The notes beneath the pieces are model-generated. The model had not been told where the DNA came from. It did not search any database and was given only the letters and a program-made list of their open reading frames with translations. Positions 22,201-32,689 of a stretch of 64,000 bases of DNA are shown piece after piece. The first letter of the stretch is position 1; the number at the start of each line of letters is the position of its first letter. This stretch comes from Acanthamoeba lenticulata (lineage: Eukaryota; Discosea; Longamoebia; Acanthamoebidae), in contig NAVB01000053.1 in the NCBI GenBank assembly GCA_002179805.1, positions 124,001 through 188,000 on the forward strand. Reading direction: 5' to 3'. The position numbers and the translations under genes are program-made.

Positions 22201-25200
22201 CGAAGCTCGCGAGCGACAGCGAATGGGCCAAGAGCAACTTCGACACTGAAAAGCAGGAGCTGGATTTCGAAATCTCTAATCTCAAGGCCATCATCCAGCG
22301 GCTGCAGAAGGAGAAGGCTGAGCAGTCAACTACCAACCAGCTCCTTGTGGAGCAGACAGACCAACTTAAGCAGGAGGTCGAAGAAAGCGAGTTCAACGCA
22401 CGGAAGCTGCAAAAGCAGATCGACCAGCTGATAAAGGATGCTTCTGACAAAGACGAGGAGCTCGCCAGCATCAAGCGCCGCGCTCAGGAGCCTCCTGGCG
22501 AAGGCAAGCCGGCCAAACTTCAGGACGAGCCCGTGGTGGACCTGCGTGCCGAGGTTGACTGGGTCAAGCAGCAGCTGAAGGAGGTCACCGAGCAGCGTGA
22601 TGATGCCTTGCGACGGTACGACCAAGTCGAGGACCGGTCACGGACGCTCGAGGATCGACTCCGTGAGCTGGAACAGACGGTCGTCGATCGAGACGCGGAG
22701 CTGACCACGCTGAAGAAGACTTGCGAGGCAGGACGAGAGTCTGAGGAGGCGCTTCGCGGCGAGCTGGAGGCGCTACAATCGACCATGCAGGAGCAAGCTC
22801 AGCAGGCTGACGATCTCAAGACCCAGCTCGACCGGCAACGCGAGGCGAACGAGGCGGAAAAACTCCTTCACGAGCAAAGGACGGTTGCGCTGGAGACCCA
22901 GTTGGCCGAGGCCACCGCCGCTCAGTCTGCACTCCGCAGCCAGCTTGAGAAGCAAGAACTCGAGGAAGCCGCCCGGGCCGAGCAACTGGCCGACGCCGAA
23001 CGGAAGTTCCGAGAGGGGACGGTGGAGCAGATCCGTCACCTTCAAGCCGAGGGTGAGAGTGCACAGCAGGAGGTAGCAAGGCTCGAGCAGGAACTGGAGA
23101 CAACAACTCGGCAGTGCCATGACGTGACCGCACAGCTGACCGAGGCGCAGGCGCAGACCGTCGCCAAGGACGACGAGCTCGAGCAGCTCAAGCGTGAGAA
23201 GAGCCAGCTGAAGGAGGACCAGCGGCTTAAGGCGCTCGAGCAGCACGCGCAACTGCAGGCGGCCGAGGCCGAAAAGACCAAGCTGGGCGAACAGCTGGAG
23301 TCACTTCACAGCCAGCTCGCCGCGAAGCTCGCCGAGGAAGTAACGCTGCGGGACAGCCTGCAGGCCCGTATTGACCAACTGGTCGAGAGCGCGGGCGAAG
23401 CCGACCAGAAGGTGTCCGAGTTGACGGGCCAGCTTGATGACAAGTTTCGTGAGCGAGACGAGCTCGAAGCCGAACTCCGCGCGGTCAAGTCCCAGCGGGA
23501 AGGCGAAGTGGCTCGGTTCTCCGAGGAACAAAAAGAGCTTGCCACCGCAAACGACAAACTGGCGCAGCAGCTCGCGGACGAGCAGACCAAGGTGGCCGAA
23601 CTTGTCGGCCAGCTCGAGACGCTGAAGGGTCAGGAGGACGACTTGTTCAAGCAGGTTGAAGACGAGCGCAACAAGATGGCCGAGCTCGCGCGCAAGCTCG
23701 AGGAGGAGCGCAGCAAGGCAGTCACAGCTGAACAGCAGCGAGCACAGCTGGAGGCCGAGCTCAACCAGGCGCAGGCCCAGTGGGACGACGAAAGAGCCCA
23801 GTTGGTCGGAGCACGAGACGGCGCAGCGACCGACGCCGACAAGCGGGCCCAGGAGCTGCAGGCCCGTCTCGACAAAGCGCTCGAGCAGGTCGAGGCAGAG
23901 GCCAGCGCATGCCGGGCCCTGAAGGACTCGCTTGAGGCCAACAGCATGGAGCACGAGAACGTCACCAACGAGCTTCGTCGCCTTCAGGAGGAACGAAACG
24001 AGCTTGCCCAGCGCGTGCAGGCTGAGCTCGACGCGCGAGCCGAGCTCGAAGCCCAACTCAAGGAGCAGGATGCTGTTTTGGAGCGCGATGCGCTGGCGGC
24101 TAAGGACGAGCAGCGTCGCATCCACGCACAGCTCGAGGCGTGCGAGGCTGAGCTGGCCACGGAGAAGTCAGCTGCCCAGACCCTGCGCGATGAAGTGACA
24201 GACCTCAAGCGTAGAACGGAGGAGCAAGATGAGCTCCTCCAGGCCAGAGACGATCGGCTGGAAGCGCTCGCGGCCAAGGAGGCCCAGAGGAAAAAGGAAG
24301 CCGAAGAGCTGCGCCAATTGCTCCAAGACATGGGCCAGGACGAAGCGGCCATCAACAAGAAGTTCGAGGAGACGGAAACGCAACTGGCCGCCGAGAGAGC
24401 CACCGCCACATCTCTGCGCGCCGAGTTGGAGCAGCTCCAGCGCGAGAAGGAGAGCCAGCTTCAAACGCTGCAGGCCGAGGTGGAGGCTCGCAACGAGGAG
24501 CTTGAGACCTTGCGCGGCGACTTGGAGCACGAGAGCAAGAAGCACGAGGCCCAGAAACAACGAATTGCCGAGCTGAGCCAGTTGCTCAAGGGCATGGAGG
24601 AAGACGAAGCGGCCATCAACCAGAAGCTCGAGGAGACCGAAACGCAACTGACCGCCGAGAAAGCCACCGTCACGTCTCTGCGCGCCGAGTTGGACCAGCT
24701 CCAGCGCGAGACTGAAGAGCGCCTGGAAGCCGCCAAAACGCAACTCGAGGAAGCCGAGCAGCGCTTGACGACCCTCACAGCCGAACTGTCCAAGAAGGAC
24801 GCTGAGGTCCGCGAGGCCCACACGCAGCTCAGGCAGGCGGAGGAAGCTCGGATGCGGTTGGCCGAGGCGCTCGAGACGGCCCGCGCAGCAGCGGAGGGCG
24901 AGATCGACGCGCGCGTGGCGCAGCTCGAGAGCGCTGTCGACGCCGCGCGGGAGAGCGAGGCACAACTGCGGGCGCAGGCCGAAGCCGCCCAGCGCGAGGC
25001 TGAGCAGAAGCTGGAGAGCGCCGTGGCGGCCGGTGAGGCCCAGTTGGCCGCCGAGAAGGCCAGCCTCGAGGCCCTCCGCGCCGACGTCGAGCGACTCGAG
25101 CGCGAGAAGGAGGCGCTGGAGAAGGGCAAGCAAGAAGAGCTCCAGGCCTTGATTCAGGAGCTCCACAAGCAGACAGGGCTCAATCAGGCACGCGAAGCCA

Positions 25201-27167
25201 AGGAGGCCATGCGGCAGCGCGAGCTCGAGGAACTGCGTCAACTCCTCAAGGGCATGGGCGAAGACGAAGCGGCCATCAACCAGAGAATGGAGAACGCCGA
25301 GAAGCGCGTGGCGGCCCTCACGGCCGAGCTGGCTGAGAAAGAGGCCCAGGGCGCCCAGCAGCGGCAAGAGCTCGAGCAGCTGCGCCAGAAGCTCGCCGAT
25401 ATGGGGCAGGAGGCGGTCGCCGCCAACCAGAGGCTTGAGGAGGCCGAGCAGCGCGTGGCGGCCCTCACGGCCGACTTGGCTGAGAGGGAGGCCCAGGGCG
25501 CCCAGCAGCTCGAGGAACTGCGCCAGAAGCTCGGCGAAGTGGAGCAGGAAGCGACGGCCGCCAACCAGAGGATCGAGGAGGCCGAGAAGCGTGTGGCGGC
25601 CCTCACGGCCGACTTGGCTGAGAGGGAGGCTCAGGTCCGCGAGGCTCACGCCCGAGTCGAGGCACTCGAGGCGGCTCGTGTGGGCGAGATCGACATGCGC
25701 TTGGCTGAACTCCAGAGCGCTGTCGACGTCGCGCGGGAGCGCGAGGCGCAAATGCGGTCACAGGCCGAGGCTGACCAGCGCGAGGCCGAACAAAGGTTGA
25801 AGAGCGCCGTGGAGGCGGTCGAGACGCAGTTGGCCGCCGAGAGGGCTTCCCTTGAGGCTCTACGAGGCGAAGCTGGGGCGCGTGTGGCCGAGCTCGAGCG
25901 CATCAACAAGGAGCTACAGGCACGGATCCAAGAGCTCGAGGATGAGGCGACTCGCCGCAGCGAGGCTGCACATGCTGAGCTGCAGGCACTCGAGGCCCGA
26001 CAGCAGGCGGCCCTGAGCGAGCTCGAGGAAAGGATGCGAGCCGATTCGGAACGCAAGACCGCCGGCTTGCGCGAAGAATTCGAGCGGGAGTCCGCTGCGC
26101 TGGCGGCCGACGCGTCGGCGCGGGCAGCCGAGCGCGAAGCCGCGCATCAGAGGCAGAGCGCACAGGACCGGGAGGAGATCGAGCGGCTCCGGGCACAAGC
26201 CGAGCTCATGGCGGCCGGCCTTGCCCAGAGCGAAGAGGCTGTACGCGCGTTGGCGAACAAGGACAACGAGCTGCGGGCGCTCGAGGCCAGATACCGTGGC
26301 GAGACCGCCGAGCTGCAGCAGCAGGCGCGCGCGCAGCTCGAGGTTGAGCTCGGTCGCCTGCGAGCCGAGGCCGCCGCCGATTTGGAATCGCGCGTGGCCG
26401 AGCTCCAGAGCGCCCTCACCACCGCACAGGAGCAGCACAGCCGCGACACGGAAGAGCTGAGCCGTCGCGCCGACGAGGCCCTGGCGGCCGCACAGGCCCA
26501 GCTGGCCACGCAAGACGCTGCCCACCGTGAGGAACTGGCGAGCCTGCGGACGCGGGCCGAGAGCGCCGCTCACGCTGCCGAAGAGGCCCAGGCCGCGGTG
26601 GCCACCAAGGACAACGAGCTGCTGGTGCTCGACTCCCGCCATCGGGAGGAGGCCGCCGAGCTGCAGCAGGCCCTTGCACAAGCCGGCGCCGAGTTTGAGC
26701 GCTTCAAGGCCGAGGCCCAGCAGCGCCTTCGCCAGCAGCTCGCCGAGCGCGAGCAAGCCATGGAGGCCGAGCACCGCGAATGGGCGCAGCGACGAGCTTA
26801 TCTCGAGGCCACCATCGAGCGGCTCCAGCGCGCCCTGGACGCCGTGCCGACGCCGGCGCCAAGCGACAACGGCCAGGATGAGGAGGTGCTCGAGCAGCTG
26901 CGACGACGAGTGGAGGAGCTCGAGGCCGAGCTGGCGCGGCAACGACAAGCGGAGGAGGAGAGCGAGGCCAAACGGCTCGCGCTGGACCTGCGTCAGATGC
27001 AGTTCCTGTCGCGCCAGGCACAGCTGCAGCGCGCCGGCCAGGCGAGCACCGACGACAACCGAACCGTCTTGTTCCAGTGGCTGGCGGTGTTGGTGGCCGT
27101 GTTGGCCGTGGCCGTCTTCGCGGGACAGGCACACGACATTGTCCGACCACTGCTGGTGCCCACCTGA
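19217..27167 (+). CDS. Copy B: pseudokinase interrupted by tandem CH domains, giant coiled coil, KASH-like tail anchor
   Basis: Start ATG 19217 (MAGSRNAEPAWLQEELK). Small exons then give IVGKGFYAGS, HRNVANVLGAHKS, VFVVMQPLGAPLHDSIQDHK, LDWRRRLKILKKVGGAVACL and VLQLGELIVEMITRD, which follow kinase subdomains I to IX. The catalytic loop reads SHEVNSKQ in place of HRDLKxxN, and the DFG position reads AGF, so it is a pseudokinase. A Ser-rich linker leads to CH1 (20493-20985; FTAWLNSYLKKRNLRINDL, GTLLNHFLEIV) and CH2 (21034-21600; FRDGTALAAMIHAYNPALI). The kinase C-terminal element LLELAKHCCRAEPEERPSL (about 21785-21850) then resumes. A coiled coil of about 1,700 residues follows, with internal tandem units around LLKGMGEDEAAIN. 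One transmembrane helix (WLAVLVAVLAVAVFAG) and the tail QAHDIVRPLLVPT end the protein. The very end resembles plant KASH termini. The sequence is clearly diverged from A, C and D. Confidence 0.82.
24300..25600 (+). repeat. Internal tandem repeats in the copy B coiled coil
   Basis: Units containing ELRQLLxxMGxDEAAIN and LEEAEQRVAALTADLAERE recur (about 24310, 24580, 25235, 25390, 25510 and 25570). They point to expansion of the rod by tandem duplication. This is protein-level repetition within one long exon. Confidence 0.7.
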
Positions 27168-27376
27168 ACCAGGCCTGATAAATGTCCCTCAAACATTGAT
27201 GAGCAAGTCACTTTTTTCTGGTTTATTGGTTTTATCAATTCATCATCGGTGCCATTGTCATCATTGTGAGGCGAATGCGCACCAGAAGTATTGCTTCTCA
27301 GGGCTCCGTCAACAATGACGCGGAACCGCATCCAACTTCTTCTTAGGATGAAATGTTGAAGTTGGGCATCAGCCCA

Positions 27377-27931
27377 TTAGAAGAGAGAGCACTTCCCCTT
27401 TTTGTCCTCCTTCTTCATCACGGGCGGTGGGTTGAGCACCACGCGGATGGCTTCGTCAAACACGTTCTTGATCCCCAATTGCGTGCACGCCGAGCACTCG
27501 ATGTACTTGTAGGCGCCGATCTCCTTCGCCAGTCGGTCGCCCTGATTCGTTTGGATGGGCTGCATGCGCTTATCAGCGAGCCTCGCGATCGTGTCGTCGT
27601 CGTTGCGCAGGTCGACCTTGGTGCCAATCAAGACCTTGGGCAGTGGTGCATGATCTCGGCGTTCCACTTGTTGCGGGCGTTCTTGTAGGACGAGGGCGAG
27701 ACGACATAGACGCAGATGAGGAAGACGTCCGTTTGCGGGTAGGAGAGCGGCCGGAGGCGGTCGTAGTCGTCCTGGCCGGCCGTGTCCCACAGGCACAGGT
27801 TGATCGCCCGGTTGTCCACTATCACGTTGAAGCTGTAATTGCAATACTCAAAGGTTGGTGGTGTAGGAGATGAGGAGGCACGTCTTGCCCACGCCACCGT
27901 GGCCAACCACTACGCACTTAATCGCTTGCAT
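27377..27931 (-). pseudogene. Rac/Rho-family GTPase with two frame-breaking deletions
   Basis: The minus strand reads [20 protein letters not shown] then ISYTTN, a typical Rac start. The whole switch I region is then missing and the frame changes before [35 protein letters not shown] and the following core are normal. After EIMHHCP a few bases are missing and the frame changes again before [18 protein letters not shown]. The rest is intact and ends with a CAAX box, CSLF. Deletions cannot be explained by introns, because coding sequence is absent rather than interrupted. A damaged copy of a Rac gene is the simplest reading; two sequencing or assembly errors are the alternative. Confidence 0.75.
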
Positions 27932-28459
27932 ATTGTGGATGCGTTTGTTGTGCTTGACGGTTTGGCTTACGTCTTGTTCGCAACGTGCTTCCATCTTCGC
28001 TGCATTCAGCCGGGCACCTTGGCTTTTCTATTATTTAACTTTGCTTTGATTTCCTATTGGGTCAGCACTGATGAGGAAAACAACAAAATTCTATATTTAA
28101 GATAATAACAAGCCATTTCTTTTTTCTTTCTTAATTCATTTTATTCTTGTTTATCTTTATCCAGCTGGCGGCGTTGTCAGGGCAAGGCTGCTCGATCCTT
28201 TCTCAATTAACCTGGTAAGCTCCACCTATTTCTTCGGCATAATCTGCCAGCGAAGATCTTTCGCACGTTTTCGGTCACTTGCCCTTTCTTGGTTGTTCGT
28301 TCCTGAACCAGCTGGAATAGGGCTGCTTCTCCCATGCTCTTTCCACCGAACCCTTAAAACCGCATAAGTCACCACCATTTACCACGAAAGTTGTCCTGCA
28401 GAAGACGTAGCAGTCAACCGGCTTGAAGAAACAGACAGACAGACAACCTCGCCAGCAGC
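27932..28459. other. Intergenic, AT-rich
   Basis: About 530 bp between the Rac pseudogene and copy C. It is AT-rich, with no open frame of note and no RNA gene I can recognise. It should hold the copy C promoter. Confidence 0.5.
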
Positions 28460-31400
28460 ATGAATAATAAGGCGGCCTTCTTGTCCGAGCTCCAGATGAA
28501 GCTCGGCAAGCCGCAGCGCCGCGAGGCTTCCACCGGTACACCACCCGACGACAACAGCAGACGAGCATTTGGGGAAGGGGGTTTGCTCACACTTGCGGTT
28601 GGCAGCCGAGCCCACCTCGCAGCCCGAGGCCGAGACCGAGGCCCAGCCCGATGGTTCCCCCGACGCTGAGACGCAGTCCGAGCACACAACTTCGCCGCCT
28701 ACAACCACGACCAGCGGCGGGAGGCTCGTGGGACCGAACAAGGCGCGGTCGCAGGGACCCCTGCGGCGACGGCCCTCCACGATGCTGTCGATGCGGGCCG
28801 AAGTGGAGGATCTCAAGCAGCGCCTCGCCCAAGCCACTGCTTCGTCGCAGCAGCGCAAGCAGCAGCCGCAGGGCGGGCACGACAGCGACGAAGACGACAA
28901 CGACAACAACGAAAACGAGAAAGGCGCTGTCGAGGCCAGGCTGCAAGAGCTGCAGACTCAGCTGGTCGAGGCCCAGGCGGCCAAGGAGGCAGCGCAGGCC
29001 GAGAAATCGGAGCTGGCGCAGCGCGTGCTGGCGCTCGAGAAGGCCGCCCAAGCTGAGACCGAGCTACAGGCCCGCATCGCCGCGTTGGAAGCCGAGAAGG
29101 ATGCCTGGGAGCAGGAGAAGGAGCAGGACAAGATCCTCTACCTCGACGAGGCTCAGCGTCAGGCCGAGCGGGCGGCTCGAGATGCCCAAGCCAAGGCCGA
29201 GGAGCTCGAATCCATCCGTACGCAGCTCGACACCGAGCGCAATGCCCGCCAAGAGCAGGCTCAGCTGCTCGAGCGTGAGAAGGCCGATGCGGGGGCTGAG
29301 GACGAGCTGCGTGCCCGAATTGGGCAGCTCGAGGACGAACACCGCCAGGCCCGGGCCCAATGGGAACAAGAACTGGCCGCCCAGCGCACGGCCCACAGCG
29401 AGCTCGAGGCCGAGAAGAGCAAGTTCGACGAACGTTTAGAGTCACTCGAGCGCGAGGCGGCGGACGCGCGGACAAGCGCGGAGGCCGCGGCCGCCGAGCT
29501 GCAGCGCATCCAGCAGCAGGCTGACGAGGCACGAGCGGCGCTCGACGCCGAGAAGGCAGCGCGAGCTGCCGAGGGCAAGGCTCGCGACGAGCAGGCCCAG
29601 CAGCTGCGTGAGCTCGAGGCCGGCAAGGCCGAGCTGGAGCAGCGCGTCGAGGAGTTGCAGAAGCGCGAACCAGCTGCCGAGGCCGGTGCCGAGCTGCAGG
29701 CACGCATTGAGGAGCTCGAGGCCGCGCAGACCCAGTGGGCGGACGAAAAGGCCCAGCTCGAAGCGCAGCTCAAGGCACAGACCGAGCGCGAGCAGGACGC
29801 GGCCGCCACACAGAAGGCGCGCGAAGAGGACCTGGAGGCTGCGCGGGTGGCCCTGGCCCAGCAGGTGGAGAGGCTCGAGCGCGAGCAGGCCGACAAGGAG
29901 GCCGAGGCGAAGCTGCGCATCGAGCAACTCGAGGCCGAGCAGGCCAAATGGGCGGATGACAAGACGAGGCTCGAGGAGCAACTCAAGGAGAAGACCGACG
30001 AGGCCGAGCGCGAGCGTCAGGCGGCGCAACAGGCGCGCCAAGAGGCCGAAGAAGCAGTGCAAACTGCGGCTGAGGCCGATCAGGAGGCGCGCCGAGAGGC
30101 CGAGCGCGTGCGAGACGAGCTGGCCCAGAAATTGGAGGCGCTCCAGCGTGAGCAGGCCGGCACAGAGTCTCAGGTTTCGCGCATTGAGGAGCTCGAGGCG
30201 GCGCAAGCCCAGTGGGCAGCAGAAAAGGCCCAGCTTGAAAAGCAGCTCGAGGCTGAGCGCGAGCGCAAAGGGGAACAACAAGAGGAAGCTGAAGACCTCA
30301 AGACCGAACGCGAGGCGCGCCAAGAGGCCGAGCGCGTGCGAGACGAGCTGGCCCAGAAACTGGAGATGCTCCAGCGCGAGCAGCAGGGCAGCATCGAGGA
30401 GCTGGAGAAGCAGAAGGAAGAGGCCGAGCGTGAGCGTGATGCCGCGCGAGCTCACGCCGAAGACCTCAAGGCCGAGCAGGAGGCGCGTCAAGAGGCTGAA
30501 CGTGCGCGAGACGAGGCCGAGCGGGAGCGAGACGAGTTGGCCCAGCGGCTTGAAGCGCTTGAGCGCGAGGAGACCAGCAAGGAGGGCGAGCGGGCCAACA
30601 AGGAGGAGGCTGAGACAGAGCTGCAAGCGCAGATTGAGCAGCTCAAGGCCGAGCAAGCCCAGTGGGCGGATGAAAAGGCCGAGCTCGAGAAGCAGCGCGA
30701 GGAGGCCGAACGCGAGCGAAAGACGGCACAAGAGGCGCTCGAGGCGGCGCGAGCCCAGTCCTCAGGCCTGCAGGCCGAGCAGGAGGCGCGCCAAGCGGCT
30801 GAACGTTCGCGGGACGAGGCCGAGCGCGCGCGAGATGAGCTGGCTCGGAAGCTCGAGGCGTTCGAGGCCGAACAGGCCGGCACGGAGGCCGAGATGGAGC
30901 TGCGAGCGCGCATCGAGGAGCTCGAAGCTGAGCAGACCCAGTGGGCGAAAGAAAAAGCTCAGCTTGAGGCCGAGAAGGCAGCGGCCGAGCAGCTCAAGCT
31001 CGAGCAAGATGAGCTCGCCCAGCAACTCGAAATGCTCCAGCACGAGAAGGTCAGCGCGCGAGACGAGCAGGAGGCCGCGATTGCCTTGCGTGCGCGCATC
31101 GAGCAGCTCGAAGCTGAGCAGACCCAGTGGGCGGAGGAGAAGGCGCGGCTCGAGGAGGCTCAGCGGGCCGACGATGAAAACGAGGACACTCAACGCCAAG
31201 AGCGTTCTCAACTCGAGCAGGAACGCAACACCGCTGTCGAGGCGTTCGAGGCCGAGCAAAAGGCGCACCAAGAGGCCCAGCGCGAGCTCGAGTCTGTGCG
31301 CGAGACGTTGGCCGCTGAGCGCAAGGCTCGAGAAGAGCACGCCCAACAGCTCAAGCAGGACAACGAGAATCGTGTCAAGTGCCTCGAAGAGGAGAAGGCC

Positions 31401-32375
31401 GATCTCCAGCGCCAGCTCGACACATTGGAGAACAAGGGACGCGAGGGGAAGGGTGACGATGATGAAGCCCAAGAGCGGCAGAAGCAGCTTGCCGCAGCCA
31501 ACGACGAGCTCCGGGGTCAAGTCGAGGCCCTCCAGCACAGAGCCGACGACGCAGATCAGAAGCTGCACGCAGCGTTGGACGGGCAGCAGCGCGCCGAGCA
31601 GCAACTGGCCCATCTGCACGCCGAAGCCGAGGAGCGGACCAAGAGCGCGGCTGCTGCCATCGACGGCGAGGAGGAGGCGACAAAGGCGCGGGAGGAGCTC
31701 GAGCGTGAGGTGGCTCAGGTGAAGGAGCAGCTGGCGCACGAGACTGAACGGGTCAAGCAGCTCGAGGGCGAGCAGGCTGACGAGGGCGAGAAAGTGGCCG
31801 AGCTGCAGCGCAAGGTGGGCGAGCAGATCGAGGAGTCGCTGCGGGCGTGCCAAGAGCAGGCCGAACAGCGCGAGCGCGAGCTGGCGGCCGAGCACGAGCG
31901 CGTCCTTCACGACCTGCACGAGAAGCAGCGACAGGACGCCCAACAGGTTGATGGACTGCAGACCACGATCGAGCAGCTGCGGCGCGCCCTGGCCGACGCC
32001 ATCGGGAAGGCCAAGGTCACCGAGGACGACGAGCAGGCACTGGAGAATGAACGGCTGCAGCAGCGCGTGCGCCAACTGGAGGTCCAGCTGGCGCGCAAGA
32101 CTGAAGAGCTGCGACTACAACAGCCACAGCAGCGGAAGGAGAAGGGAGAAGACGAGGTGAAGAAGCTTGCGAGCGACATCCGCCAGCTGTGCGACCTCTC
32201 GCGCCAGGTTCAGCTGTTCCGCGCCACTGAAGTCGACGGCACGCGCAGCAGGCAAGGCGGCAGTTCCAACGTTGGACCCTTCCTGCTCTGGTCGGCGTTG
32301 CTGGTGGCCGTATTGGCGGTGGCTGTCCTCGTGTTCAACGCCGACTTTGTCAAATCTTGGGGTGTGCCCTCGTGA
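28460..32375 (+). CDS. Copy C: coiled-coil tail-anchored protein with capping-protein-interaction-like motif
   Basis: Exon 1 from ATG 28460 gives MNNKAAFLSELQMKLGKPQR, an amphipathic helix resembling WH2-like starts. A donor at TCCACCG/gtacacc joins in phase to ggttggcag/CCGAGCCC (about 28608). The next segment is acidic and Pro/Thr-rich. GRLVGPNKARSQGPLRRRPS follows (about 28725-28785); its order NK-x-R..G...RR-x-PS resembles the CPI motif of CapZIP/CARMIL-type capping protein regulators. The rest, about 1,170 residues, is a Glu/Ala/Arg coiled coil nearly the same as the copy A rod. It ends with a membrane helix (FLLWSALLVAVLAVAVLVF) and the tail SWGVPS. There is no pseudokinase and no CH domain. 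A membrane-anchored actin-end regulator is inferred. Confidence 0.75.
28880..32375 (+). repeat. Segmental duplication, tail block (partner 10646-13960)
   Basis: Inverted partner of the copy A rod and anchor. Homology begins around AEVEDLKQ / AEVEGLKA and runs to the stop codon; both genes end TGCCCTCGT followed by a purine-type stop. Confidence 0.85.
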
Positions 32376-32484
32376 CAACAACACGCATCCTTAAGTACCC
32401 AAAAAAGTGTGTTCATGAACGGAAAGTGGAGGAGAACGCTCTGCAGGTCAAAAGGAAGTAGAGAGAAGAAAAAGGAGGAGGAGG

Positions 32485-32567
32485 AGGATACGACACGGTG
32501 GATTCCCGGGTGGTCGCCCACCCCAGTACTAACACCGCCTGGCGCAGCTTAACTTCGCTGTTCGGAT
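32485..32567 (-). pseudogene. 5'-truncated 5S rRNA copy
   Basis: The minus strand matches positions 37-119 of the intact 5S gene at 3062-3180, from ATCCGAACAGCG to the 3' end GTCGTATCCT, apparently without mismatch. The first 36 nt are absent and replaced by unrelated sequence. A T-run follows the 3' end after a short CCT repeat. Box A, the intermediate element and box C lie in the part kept, but helix I cannot form. It lies between the end of copy C and the start of copy D. Confidence 0.92.
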
Positions 32568-32689
32568 CACGAGGCCTTGCCTTTCTTCGCAAGCCAAAAA
32601 TGCGGGAGCTCCGCAAGCAGGGAACGCGACGACCACGATCGCGCAGGGCGCACTCGAGAGGTTTCTCTAACAAAACAGCAATTGCAAAG

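Noticed and set aside
23300..25751. Long minus-strand open frames opposite the copy B rod
   Set aside because: Same reason: antisense shadows of the coiled-coil exon, with no conserved motif.
27180..27230. C/D-box snoRNA-like string (TGATAAA...TGATGA) after copy B
   Set aside because: No terminal stem and no properly spaced C/D pair could be shown.
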